Position numbers and translations under genes: made by a program. Under the pieces are notes generated by a model, which saw only the letters and a program-made list of their open reading frames with translations, made no database searches and was not told the origin of the DNA. This document shows, piece by piece, positions 1 to 8,777 of a stretch of 64,000 nucleotides of DNA. The stretch covers positions 62,001 through 126,000 of the forward strand of contig NZ_SPUJ01000002.1 in the NCBI RefSeq assembly GCF_004522105.1, read 5' to 3'. The first letter of the stretch is position 1. Each line of letters opens with the position of its first letter. The stretch is from Nocardioides sp. 1609. Lineage in GTDB: Bacteria; Actinomycetota; Actinomycetes; Propionibacteriales; Nocardioidaceae.

Positions 1-126
1 CGACCAGGTGAGGCTGCGCCCGCCGGCCTCCACGATCGCCAGCTTGTCGGGGTTCTCGGCCGCCGCGACGGAGACCAGCGCCGCCGGGCCCGCGTGCGTG
101 CTGGCGGTCGGGGCGGGGATCGGCAT
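1..126 (-). CDS. AMP-dependent acyl-CoA synthetase, N-terminal fragment (runs off left edge)
   Basis: Only about 42 codons of the 5' end are present on the minus strand, and the rest lies outside the window. The visible stretch includes AAENPDKLAIVEAGGRSLTW, which resembles the N-terminus of ANL-superfamily adenylate-forming enzymes, where a 'PDK.A...GR.LTY.EL' pattern precedes the first core motif. Such enzymes activate a carboxylate with ATP and load it onto CoA. The start is taken at ATG 126; an in-frame ATG at 144 is possible. No catalytic motif is in view, so the substrate cannot be guessed and the family call rests on N-terminal resemblance only. Confidence 0.6.
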   Translation of the reverse strand, partial: MPIPAPTASTHAGPAALVSVAAAENPDKLAIVEAGGRSLTWS

Positions 127-188
127 GCGAGGCAGTGTAGGCATGAACGGCGTCGTCCGACGGGCCATCGGGGAAGGGTTCCTGGTTC

Positions 189-194
189 TACAGT
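189..194 (+). promoter_or_regulatory. -10 hexamer TACAGT, leaderless start for the HAD phosphatase
   Basis: TACAGT ends 6 nt before ATG 201. This places transcription initiation at or next to the ATG and favours 201 over the in-frame GTG 195. Confidence 0.5.
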
Positions 195-200
195 GTGCCC

Positions 201-1082
201 ATGCCTCCCTCGGACAAGCAGCGCCGGCCGCCGAACCTGCGGCAGCGCTCCACGCTGGCCGGCGAGGCGGCAGCGGCGTCCGCCGAGGTGGAGACGGCGC
301 TCGACCACCCCGTCGACCCGACGGCGGCGGCGTTCTTCGACGTCGACAACACCGTGATGCAGGGCGCCAGCATCTTCCACCTCGCGCGGGGGCTGCACCG
401 GCGCGAGTTCTTCACGACGCGCGACATCCTCTCGGCGGCCTGGAAGCAGGCCTACTTCCGGGTGGTCGGCGTCGAGGACCCCGACCACATCGCCGAGACC
501 CGCAACTCCGCGCTCAGCTTCATCGCCGGGCACACCGTCACCGAGCTCGAGGAGCTGAGCGAGGAGATCTTCGACGAGGCGATGGCGCACCGGATCTGGC
601 CCGGCACCCGCGCCCTGGCCCAGCTCCACCTCGACCAGGGCCAGCGGGTCTGGCTGGTGACGGCGGCGCCGATCGAGATCGCCCGGATCATCGCCCGCCG
701 GCTGGGTCTCACCGGCGCGATGGGCACCGTGGCCGAGCACGTCGACGGCGTCTACACCGGGCGGCTGGTCGGCGACATGCTGCACGGACCGGGCAAGGCG
801 GAGGCGATCAAGGCCCTGGCGGTCCGGGAGGGCCTCGACCTGGCTCGCTGCTCGGCGTACTCCGACTCGGCCAACGACCTGCCGATGCTCGGCCTCGTCG
901 GCAACCCCGTCGCCATCAACCCCGACGCCCGGCTGCGCGCCCACGCCAAGGAGGAGGGCTGGCGGGTCCGTGACTACCGCACCGGGCGCAAGGCCGCCCG
1001 CGCCGGCCTGGTGGTCGGGGTCGCGGCCGGCGCGGTGTCGGGCACGGTCGCGGCCGGGGTGGCCCTGCGGAAGCGTCGCTGA
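201..1082 (+). CDS. HAD-IB family phosphatase with C-terminal membrane tail (SerB1/Rv0505c-like)
   Basis: Predicted 293-residue HAD-superfamily phosphatase. Motif I is FFDVDNT (Asp about residues 47 and 49, nucleophile and acid). Motif II is WLVTAAP. The motif III lysine lies in GKAEAIK and motif IV is SDSANDLPML. The cap-containing IB subgroup includes phosphoserine phosphatase-like proteins and phospholipid phosphatases. A hydrophobic segment near residues 262-287 followed by KRR suggests a C-terminal membrane anchor. In mycobacteria the homologue lies in the same neighbourhood (serB1, Rv0505c). True phosphoserine phosphatase activity is not proven; a lipid-phosphate substrate fits the membrane tail and the nearby acyltransferase. 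The start at ATG 201 was chosen from the -10 box rather than GTG 195. Confidence 0.85.
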   Translation: MPPSDKQRRPPNLRQRSTLAGEAAAASAEVETALDHPVDPTAAAFFDVDNTVMQGASIFHLARGLHRREFFTTRDILSAAWKQAYFRVVGVEDPDHIAETRNSALSFIAGHTVTELEELSEEIFDEAMAHRIWPGTRALAQLHLDQGQRVWLVTAAPIEIARIIARRLGLTGAMGTVAEHVDGVYTGRLVGDMLHGPGKAEAIKALAVREGLDLARCSAYSDSANDLPMLGLVGNPVAINPDARLRAHAKEEGWRVRDYRTGRKAARAGLVVGVAAGAVSGTVAAGVALRKRR

Positions 1083-1088
1083 CCAACC

Positions 1089-1100
1089 TACTGGTCAGTA
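1089..1100. promoter_or_regulatory. Palindrome TACTGGTCAGTA upstream of the sigma factor gene
   Basis: Perfect 5-bp arms (TACTG/CAGTA) around GT lie 83-94 bp before the sigma-factor ATG. They are flanked by direct repeats of ACCAAC. The site directly follows the HAD gene stop, so it could be an operator for the sigma gene. The cognate regulator is unknown. Confidence 0.35.
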
Positions 1101-1182
1101 ACCAACACCTGTTCACCGCCACGAACCTGATCTACCATCACCGGAGGGCTCGGGGAGGGCCCGGTACGGGAGGGCGCACGAG

Positions 1183-1974
1183 ATGCCTCTGGAGGAGCGG
1201 GATGTCGCGCACGGCCTGGAGGCCCTGCGCCGGGCGGTCGCGCGCCTGCTCCCTGCATCGGACGCCGTCCTGGTGCCCCTGGGTCCCGCCGGCCCGGCAC
1301 CGCGGACCCGCACCGGCGACCGCGCCGGCGTCCTGCTGGCGGAGGCGCTCGTCCCGGCCGGCGGGGCCGGCGGCTTCGGTGACGCCGACCGCGCGTCGTC
1401 CTCGGAGGAGTCGGAGGCCGACCGCACCCGCCTGATCGCCCTCGTCGAGCTCGCCCGCACCGGCGACGCCGACGCGTTCGGGCAGCTCTTCGACCACTAC
1501 CAGCCCTCGGTCTACCGCTTCCTCTTCTACCGCACCCGCTCGGTGCCGCTGGCCGAGGACCTCACCTCGGAGACCTTCTTCCGCGCGCTGCGCAACATGA
1601 CGAGCTTCCGCTGGCAGGGCAAGGACTTCGGCGCGTGGCTGATGACCATCGCCCGCAACCTCGCCCACGACCACTTCAAGGCCGGCCGGACCCGCCTCGA
1701 GCTGAGCACCGAGGACATGGGCGCCCACGACGACGCCACCGACGACAGCCCCGAGGACCAGGTGCTCGCGGGGCTGACCAACGACCTGCTGCTCGAGGCG
1801 CTCACGAAGCTGCCCGACGAGCAGCGCGACTGCCTGGTGATGCGGTTCCTGCAGGGCATGAGCATCGCCGAGACCGCGACGGTGCTCGGCAGGAGCGACG
1901 GGGCGGTCAAGCAGCTGCAGCTGCGCGGCGTGCGCAACCTGGCCAAGCTGATGCCCGAGGGGATGCGGGACTGA
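1183..1974 (+). CDS. ECF RNA polymerase sigma factor, BldN-like, with about 80-residue N-terminal extension
   Basis: 263 residues. Region sigma2 spans about 83-170 (DAFGQLFDHYQPSVYRFLFY, LAEDLTSETFFRAL, FGAWLMTIARNLAHDHF) and sigma4 about 195-258 (LPDEQRDCLVMRFLQGMSIA, GRSDGAVKQLQLRG). The first 80 residues are an Ala/Gly/acid-rich extension not needed for an ECF core. In Streptomyces, sigma-BldN carries a similar-length pro-sequence that is removed to activate it, and it sits in the same gene neighbourhood. A DUF5667 membrane protein follows 112 bp downstream and a HAD phosphatase precedes. I infer this is the BldN orthologue. The host need not sporulate, so the regulon may be cell-envelope related. 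The start is the ATG at 1183. Confidence 0.88.
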   Translation: MPLEERDVAHGLEALRRAVARLLPASDAVLVPLGPAGPAPRTRTGDRAGVLLAEALVPAGGAGGFGDADRASSSEESEADRTRLIALVELARTGDADAFGQLFDHYQPSVYRFLFYRTRSVPLAEDLTSETFFRALRNMTSFRWQGKDFGAWLMTIARNLAHDHFKAGRTRLELSTEDMGAHDDATDDSPEDQVLAGLTNDLLLEALTKLPDEQRDCLVMRFLQGMSIAETATVLGRSDGAVKQLQLRGVRNLAKLMPEGMRD

Positions 1975-2086
1975 TGCGCCGGCCGACCCGAGGCACGCCC
2001 ACCCCACCCGTAACCTCGCGCGTCCGGTCGTCGTTGATCACCTCGACGGGCCAGGTCGGCCCCCAGGAACGAGCAGGACGGATGCG

Positions 2087-3406
2087 ATGAGCCCCGTGTT
2101 CACGTCCCGGAGACGGGCCGAGGAGTTCCACTCCTCGGTCGAGGACCCCTCGACCGGCACGCTCGACGACGCGCCCTACGCCGACCTGCTCGCGGCGGTC
2201 GCCTCGCTGCGCTCGATCCCCGCGCCGGTGGCGCGGGCGGAGTTCGTCGACGACCTCCGCACCCGGCTGGTAGCCGCCGCCGAGACCGCCCTCGTCGCCG
2301 ACACCCACGACAAGCTCGCGCTGCGGCGCGCCCCCGCCGCCGACCGCCGGACCCGCTCCGAACGCCGGCTCGCCGTCGCCGTCGGCGGCTTCGCCATGAT
2401 CGCTGCCTCCGGGTCGATGGCCGTGGCCGCCCAGTCCGCCCTCCCCGGCGACACGCTCTACCCGCTCAAGCGGGCCATGGAGAACGTCCACGAGAGCCTG
2501 GTGCGCGACGCCGACGCCAAGGGCGCCACCATGCTCGACAACGCGACCGACCGGCTCGACGAGGTCGGCGCCCTCAGCCGCGACCAGCGCGACCCCGAGG
2601 TGATCACCGAGACCCTCGAGGACTTCACCCGACAGGCCGACCAGGCCTCCCAGGTGCTGCTCGACGACTACGCCGAGACCGGCGACGAGGCCGCCATCGA
2701 GGAGCTGCGCGGTTTCACCACGACCAGCATGGAGACCCTCGACGGACTCCAGGCCGCGGTGCCCTCCGACGCCCAGGGCGCCCTGTCCGACGCCGCGGCC
2801 GCGATCGCCCAGCTCGACCGGCTCGCCGTCCAGGCCTGCCCGTCGTGCGGGTTGCTGCCGCTCGTCGAGGACACGATCCAGGCGGTCGGCGCCCTCGCGC
2901 CGATGCTCGACGAGCTGCTCGCCGACCCGGTCGAGGCGGTCGTCCCGGACGCGGCCACCCCGCCGCCGGCGGACCCCGGCGGCGGCCGGCAGCCCGGCCA
3001 GCAGGGTGGGCCCGTCGATCCCGTCCGGCCCGGTCCGGGTGCGGGTGCGGGCCCGAGCGCACCTGCTCCGTCCCAGCCGCCCGGCGTCCCCGGCCCGTCG
3101 TCGGCACCCGAGGTCCCCGGGTCGGGCAGCGGCGGCAGCGCCCCGGGCCCGCTCGACCCGCTCACCGACCCTCTCGACGACCTGATCGAGGGTCTCGGCG
3201 GTGGGTCCGGCGGTGGGTCAGGTGGCTCCGGATCGGGCGGCTCCGGATCGGGCGGCTCCGGATCGGGCGGCCCCGGATCGGGCGGCACGGGCGGAGGCTC
3301 GGGCGGTGGCACGGGCGGTGGCACGGGCGGCGACGGCCTGATCGGCGACCTGCTCACCGGCACGACCGACGCCCTCGACGGGCTGCTCGGCGGCGGCCAG
3401 CCCTGA
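2087..3406 (+). CDS. DUF5667 domain membrane protein with Pro/Gly/Ser-rich tail
   Basis: 439 residues. A predicted transmembrane segment at about 94-116 (RRLAVAVGGFAMIAASGSMA) separates an N-terminal cytoplasmic domain from the DUF5667 signature QSALPGDTLYPLKRAMENV and its following helical region. A Pro-rich linker (about 290-360) and a Gly/Ser tail (about 368-413) end the protein. The tail is encoded by perfect 15-bp direct repeats at 3224-3283. The gene directly follows the BldN-like sigma factor in the same direction. Its N-terminal domain is therefore a candidate anti-sigma module, as RsbN is for sigma-BldN, but that is inference from position and topology. The start is ATG 2087, preceded by AGGACGG. 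Confidence 0.82.
   Translation: MSPVFTSRRRAEEFHSSVEDPSTGTLDDAPYADLLAAVASLRSIPAPVARAEFVDDLRTRLVAAAETALVADTHDKLALRRAPAADRRTRSERRLAVAVGGFAMIAASGSMAVAAQSALPGDTLYPLKRAMENVHESLVRDADAKGATMLDNATDRLDEVGALSRDQRDPEVITETLEDFTRQADQASQVLLDDYAETGDEAAIEELRGFTTTSMETLDGLQAAVPSDAQGALSDAAAAIAQLDRLAVQACPSCGLLPLVEDTIQAVGALAPMLDELLADPVEAVVPDAATPPPADPGGGRQPGQQGGPVDPVRPGPGAGAGPSAPAPSQPPGVPGPSSAPEVPGSGSGGSAPGPLDPLTDPLDDLIEGLGGGSGGGSGGSGSGGSGSGGSGSGGPGSGGTGGGSGGGTGGGTGGDGLIGDLLTGTTDALDGLLGGGQP
3224..3283 (+). repeat. Four 15-bp direct repeats (GGCTCCGGATCGGGC) in the Gly/Ser tail
   Basis: Units start at 3224, 3239, 3254 and 3269. The last differs only by GGCCCC for GGCTCC. They encode GSGSG pentapeptides and would be prone to slippage, so tail length may vary between strains. 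Confidence 0.9.
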
Positions 3407-3424
3407 CGCCGCCGGCCCCCGGGG

Positions 3425-4622
<1,198 letters not shown>

Positions 4623-4639
<17 letters not shown>

Positions 4640-5678
4640 CCCTCCCGGAGCCGACCGGGGCCGGCGCGCTGGGCAACCGGTCGGCGAGGCCGGCGAGCGC
4701 GCGGTCGACGTAGCCGCCGGTGGGGGCCAGGCCGGCGGAGAAGTCGGCGAAGGCCTCGGCGGTGGAGTGGCGCGGCTCGAAGCCGAGCACCTCGCGCATC
4801 TGCGTGGTGTCGACGCCGCGGCCGTAGGTGAGGAACGCCTGCTGCTCGGGCGAGAAGTCGGCGAGCCGGGCCGAGCGCAGCGCGGACCCGAGGCTCCCGA
4901 CGGCGAAGGCCGGCATCGGGACGGTCGGGCGCTGCAGGCGGCGCACGGCCTGCGACAGCATCAGGACACCGCTGCCGGCGACGTTGAAGGTGCCGGGGAC
5001 CGGCGTGCTCACGCAGTGCTGGAGCACCGCGCGCAGGTCGTCCTCGTGCAGCAGCTGCATCCGGGCGTCGAAGCCGAGCACGGTCGGGATGACCGGGAGC
5101 CGGAAGTACGACGTGAGCGGGCTGACGACGTGGGGCCCGATGACGTTCGCGCAGCGCAGCATCGTGACACGGCAGTCGCTGCGTCGCCGGGCGAACCCGC
5201 GCACGTAGCCCTCGATCTCGGCGACGTCCTTGGCGTAGCCCGCACGCGGGGCGCGCCGGGGCTCCATGTCCTCGGTGAACATCGCCGGGTCGCGGTTGCT
5301 CGCGCCGTACACCGTCGTCGTCGACTTCACGATGAGGTCGCGCACGCTCGGCGCCTTCTGGCACGCAGCGAGCAGCTGCATCGTGCCGATGACGTTGAGC
5401 TCCTTCATCGTGTTGCGGCCCCCGGCGCTGCCGGGGGTCGCGATCACGCTCATGTGGACGACGGTGTCGACGTCCTCCTTGGCGATGACCTTCGCGATGA
5501 CGGGGTTGCGGATGTCGGCGCGCACGAACGAGACGTCGCCGACGTCACCGCGGGGCGGGACGACGTCGACGCCGATGACCCGGCGCACCGAGGGGTGCTC
5601 GGCGAGGGCACGCGCACAGCGGCGGCCGAGGTCACGAGAGACCCCGGTGACGAGGACGACCTTGTCGCCGCCGGCCAT
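4623..5678 (-). CDS. NAD-dependent epimerase/dehydratase family protein (Rv0501-like extended SDR)
   Basis: 351 residues, starting at ATG 5678 because MAGGDKVVLVTGVSRDLGRR gives the N-terminal Rossmann strand and glycine-rich loop. The fold is that of extended SDRs (DVVHMSV-type strand 4, then STTTVYGAS). The canonical YxxxK pair is not intact: the helix reads GYAKDVAEIEG, where the residue at Y+4 is Val. Only 28 bp separate it from the bS22 gene and it overlaps the acyltransferase. The mycobacterial homologue is named galE2, but UDP-glucose epimerase activity is doubtful without the catalytic lysine. A binding or non-canonical redox role is possible. Confidence 0.85.
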
Positions 5679-5706
5679 GGACGCGTGCCCGGTCCGGGTG
5701 CTCGGG

Positions 5707-5808
5707 CTACTTGCCGAGCTTGCGGCGCTGGACGCGCGTCTTCTTGAGAAGCTTGCGGTGCTTCTTCTTCGCCATGCGCTTGCGCCGCTTCTTGATGACA
5801 GAACCCAC
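5707..5808 (-). CDS. Small ribosomal subunit protein bS22 (AURKAIP1/COX24-like), 33 residues
   Basis: The sequence begins [19 protein letters not shown] and ends RVQRRKLGK. It is 33 residues with about half Lys or Arg. It matches the tiny basic protein seen on the mycobacterial 30S subunit near the decoding centre (bS22; Rv0500B) and the AURKAIP1/mS38 motif of mitochondrial ribosomes. The start is GTG 5808, with GAGG about 9 nt upstream. It sits between the HTH gene and the SDR gene exactly as in mycobacteria. It is short enough to be missed by gene callers. Confidence 0.93.
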   Translation of the reverse strand: MGSVIKKRRKRMAKKKHRKLLKKTRVQRRKLGK

Positions 5809-5924
5809 GAAACAACCTCTTCTGATCGAGCACACCAGGAAACCCGGGTGAGACCGCCCACCTTAACGGGCACCGCGTGAGGGCGCGGAATCGGTCCGCA
5901 CCCTCCCCGCGGACGCCGGCTCGA

Positions 5925-6128
5925 TCAACCTGCGTTGTAGAAGCTCTTGCGGAGATACTCGTCGACGTCCTCCTCGGAGACACGGAACGAGCGACCGACG
6001 CGGACGGCGGGCAGATCGCCGCCGTGGACGAGTCGGTAGACGGTCATCTTGGAGACCCGCATCAGGGACGCGACCTCGGCAATGGTCAGGAACTTCGGGT
6101 CGGAGAGTCCTCCGGTCGAGTTCGACAC
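5925..6128 (-). CDS. Excisionase/MerR-type helix-turn-helix DNA-binding protein (Rv0500A-like)
   Basis: 67 residues starting at GTG 6128. The sequence FLTIAEVASLMRVSKMTVYR followed by LPAVRVGRSFRVSEEDVDEYL is a winged HTH of the excisionase/MerR_1 type, with no effector domain. A longer reading frame runs upstream, but its residues before the GTG look non-coding. It is the first gene of the conserved set with bS22, the SDR and the acyltransferase. It is similar in size to, but a different protein from, the Streptomyces developmental regulator BldC. Its targets are unknown. Confidence 0.9.
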   Translation of the reverse strand: MSNSTGGLSDPKFLTIAEVASLMRVSKMTVYRLVHGGDLPAVRVGRSFRVSEEDVDEYLRKSFYNAG

Positions 6129-6267
6129 CTGGCACCAGCTTTCTAGGTGCTCGCCACCGGCTTCCCCACCGGTGATCGCACGAGCACGACGTGAGCAGAC
6201 TGTAGGGCTCCTGTGACGCGTGGGGAAGACGTTGCGGAGATTTACTTGTGAGTCCCGGGCGTGTCTG

Positions 6268-7479
6268 TCAGAGCACGGGGTCGAGCCCGTGGTACGGAAA
6301 GGCGGCGGTGCGCGTCGCCTGGATGGTCCGGTCGAGCCACGAGTCGGGGTCGTAGCCGTCCTCCCAGGCACGCCAGGTGGGCTTGAGGCCGTCCGTCATC
6401 GCCTCGGGAGCGGTGACGCCGAGCTGGGTCTCGACGTGCTGGCGCCAGGCCTCCGGCGTCGCCGTGGCCGGGTCGAGCGGGGCGCCGGCGACGATCGCGA
6501 GCAGGTGGGTCCAGGCCCGCGGGACGACGTCGACGATCGCGTAGCCGCCGCCCCCGGTGGCGACCCAGCGCCCGCCCGCGGTCTCGTGCGCGAGGTCGTG
6601 GAGGGCGAGGTAGGCCTCCCGCTGCCCGTCGACGCTGAGCTCGAGGTCGGCGAGCGGGTCGGAGCGGTGCGAGTCGCAGCCGTGCTGGGTCACCAGGACG
6701 TCGGGGGCGAACTCCCGCAGCACCGGCGGGACGACCGCGTGGAAGGCCCGCAGCCAGCCCGAGTCGGTGGTGCCGGGCGGCAGCGGGACGTTGACAGCGG
6801 AGCCGAGCGCGTCCGGCCCGCCCAGCGCCTCGGAGGCGCCGGTGCCGGGGAAGAGGAACTGTCCCGACTCGTGCAGCGAGATCGTCAGCACGCGCGGGTC
6901 GTCCCAGAAGATCCGCTCGACGCCGTCGCCGTGGTGGACGTCGACGTCGACGTAGGCGACCCGCTCCGCGCCCTGGTCGAGCAGCCACCGGATGCCGACC
7001 GCGATGTCGTTGTAGATGCAGAAGCCGCTCGCCCGGTCGGCCATCGCGTGGTGCAGCCCGCCGGCGATGTTGGCGGCGTGCAGCGACTCCCCCGACCACA
7101 CCTGGCGACAGGCCTCGACGGTGGCGCCGACCACGTGCGAGGCCGCCTCGTGCATGCCGGCGAAGACGGGGTTGTCCTCGGAGCCGAGGCCGACGTCCTC
7201 CGCGTCCGGGCCGTGCGGGTCGCGCCCCATCCGCTGGACCCCCTCGATCAGGCCACGGTCGTGCACCGAGGCGATCTGCGCGTCGGTCGCGTACGGCGCC
7301 GGCACGGCCGTCAGCCGCGGCCCGAGCACGCCCAGCTCCTCGGCCAGCCTGATCGCGAGGTCGACCCGCAACGGCGACATCGGGTGGCTCGGGCCGAAGT
7401 CGTAGGCGGTGAGCGTGGGGTCGAAGACCACGACGGCCGGACCCGAACAGGAATCCACCCCTGCGACACTAGTCACCAT
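6268..7479 (-). CDS. acuC: Acetoin utilization protein AcuC, class I/II-type histone deacetylase family
   Basis: About 403 residues. Arginase/deacetylase-fold zinc site: YVDVDVHHGDGVERIFW supplies the Asp/His metal ligands, and VTQHGCDSHRSDPLADL the second Asp region. Upstream, GGLHHAMADRASGFCIYND holds the general-base histidines. AcuC enzymes deacetylate lysines on proteins such as acetyl-CoA synthetase. The N-terminus is uncertain: ATG 7479, GTG 7476 or GTG 7458 are in frame, and FDPTLTAYDFGPSHPMSPLR marks the conserved beginning. The first two overlap the start codon of the divergent mannosyltransferase gene, so the two genes share only a few bases between starts. Confidence 0.9.
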   Translation of the reverse strand: MVTSVAGVDSCSGPAVVVFDPTLTAYDFGPSHPMSPLRVDLAIRLAEELGVLGPRLTAVPAPYATDAQIASVHDRGLIEGVQRMGRDPHGPDAEDVGLGSEDNPVFAGMHEAASHVVGATVEACRQVWSGESLHAANIAGGLHHAMADRASGFCIYNDIAVGIRWLLDQGAERVAYVDVDVHHGDGVERIFWDDPRVLTISLHESGQFLFPGTGASEALGGPDALGSAVNVPLPPGTTDSGWLRAFHAVVPPVLREFAPDVLVTQHGCDSHRSDPLADLELSVDGQREAYLALHDLAHETAGGRWVATGGGGYAIVDVVPRAWTHLLAIVAGAPLDPATATPEAWRQHVETQLGVTAPEAMTDGLKPTWRAWEDGYDPDSWLDRTIQATRTAAFPYHGLDPVL

Positions 7480-8734
7480 GCCTGCACCCGTCGCCGACCG
7501 ACTGCAGGGCGGCCGACCGGTCGGCTGGGTGCGCGGGCTCGACGACGTGCCGCTGTGGGCCAAGGTCGTCGCGGTCTACCTGGGGCTGCGGCTCGTCACG
7601 TGGTTGCTGATGGCGCAGGCTGCGGAGCAGCAGGAGTGGTTCCCCGGCGTCACGGGCCCGCGCGAGGGCGAGATCGACCTGGCGCTCTCGTGGGACGCGC
7701 AGTGGTACCAACGCATCGTCGACGGCGGCTACCCCGACACCCTGCCGGTCGGCGAGGACGGCCGGGTCCAGCAGAACCCGTGGGCGTTCTACCCCGTCTT
7801 CCCCTACGCCATCCGGGTCGTCTCCGCGCTGACCGGCGGCGACTTCGCCACCGTCGCACCGCTGCTCGCGCTGCTCGCGGGGCTCGGCGCCGCCGTCCTG
7901 ATGGCGCGGCTGCTCGTCGAGACCCTGCCGGCGCGGTCGGAGCACGTGGCCCTCGCCGCCGTCGCCGTGTGGGCGGCCTGCCCGGTCGCGCCCGTGCTGC
8001 AGATGGCCTACACCGAGTCGTTCTCGATGCTGCTGCTGATGGCGTTCCTGCTGCTGCTCGTGCGCGAGCGGTGGTGGGGCGCCGCGGCGGCCGCGCTGCT
8101 CCTCGGGCTGACCCGGCCGATCGCCCTGCCGCTCGTCGTCGTGGTCGTGGCCGCGATCTGGATGCGCTGGCGCGTGCGGTCGGAGCGGCCGGTCGAGACC
8201 CCTGAGCGGGTCGCGATCCTCGGCACCTTCGTGGCCACCGGCCTGTCCGGGATCCTCTGGACGACGATCGCCGCGCTCGGGACCGGGCGTCGCGACGCCT
8301 ACCCGAGCACCATGACCGCGTGGCGGGGCGAGGCGTCGATCAACGTCCTCGAGCCGTGGCAGCAGACGATCTCGTGGGCGCTGGAGTACCGCCAGTCCGT
8401 CTTCGTGCTGCCCGCCCTCGGGATCGTGGTCCCGGTCGTGCTGTCGCTGCTGATGCTGGTGCCACGGTTGGCCGGCGGCGTCGACCTGCGGCTGCGGGTC
8501 TGGTCGGCGGCGTACGCGCTCTACCTGCTCGCCGTCGTGGACGGCCACACCAGCATCTTCCGCTACCTCCTCCCCCTCTTCCCGCTGGCCGTGCTCCTCG
8601 TCGGGGGGCACCGCGAACGGCCGCGGCTGCTCGGCCTGCGCACGACGTTCTGGGTGGTGGTCGGCGTGGTCGGTCAGGTCGGGTGGATCTGGTGGCTGGT
8701 GATCTTCGTGCCGCCCAGCGACTATCCCCCGTGA
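7478..8734 (+). CDS. Integral membrane mannosyltransferase family protein (PIG-V-like)
   Basis: 418 residues with about nine hydrophobic segments. The first luminal loop has SWDAQWYQRIVDGGYPD, the WD...WY...GY signature of the PIG-V/GT-C mannosyltransferase-like family, with the Asp as likely catalytic residue. Such proteins use polyprenyl-phosphate mannose at the membrane; in actinobacteria most are uncharacterised and could modify lipoglycans or proteins. The start ATG 7478 lies inside the start region of the divergent acuC, so promoters of both genes must overlap the opposite coding sequence. Confidence 0.8.
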   Translation: MPAPVADRLQGGRPVGWVRGLDDVPLWAKVVAVYLGLRLVTWLLMAQAAEQQEWFPGVTGPREGEIDLALSWDAQWYQRIVDGGYPDTLPVGEDGRVQQNPWAFYPVFPYAIRVVSALTGGDFATVAPLLALLAGLGAAVLMARLLVETLPARSEHVALAAVAVWAACPVAPVLQMAYTESFSMLLLMAFLLLLVRERWWGAAAAALLLGLTRPIALPLVVVVVAAIWMRWRVRSERPVETPERVAILGTFVATGLSGILWTTIAALGTGRRDAYPSTMTAWRGEASINVLEPWQQTISWALEYRQSVFVLPALGIVVPVVLSLLMLVPRLAGGVDLRLRVWSAAYALYLLAVVDGHTSIFRYLLPLFPLAVLLVGGHRERPRLLGLRTTFWVVVGVVGQVGWIWWLVIFVPPSDYPP

Positions 8735-8765
8735 CCGACGCCGCGACGGTGTCCTGGGGCCGTCG

Positions 8766-8771
8766 TAGGGT
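8766..8771 (+). promoter_or_regulatory. -10 hexamer TAGGGT, leaderless start for the DUF885 gene
   Basis: The hexamer ends 6 nt before ATG 8778 and no Shine-Dalgarno sequence fits between. Confidence 0.55.
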
Positions 8772-8777
8772 CGGCGC

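Noticed and set aside
3191..3331. CRISPR-like array in the Gly/Ser repeats
   Set aside because: Repeats are direct, 15 bp and without unique spacers; they are coding.
5925..6128. BldC developmental regulator
   Set aside because: Same fold and size, but the sequence matches the Rv0500A-type protein rather than the BldC sequence I know, and its neighbours match the Rv0500A locus.
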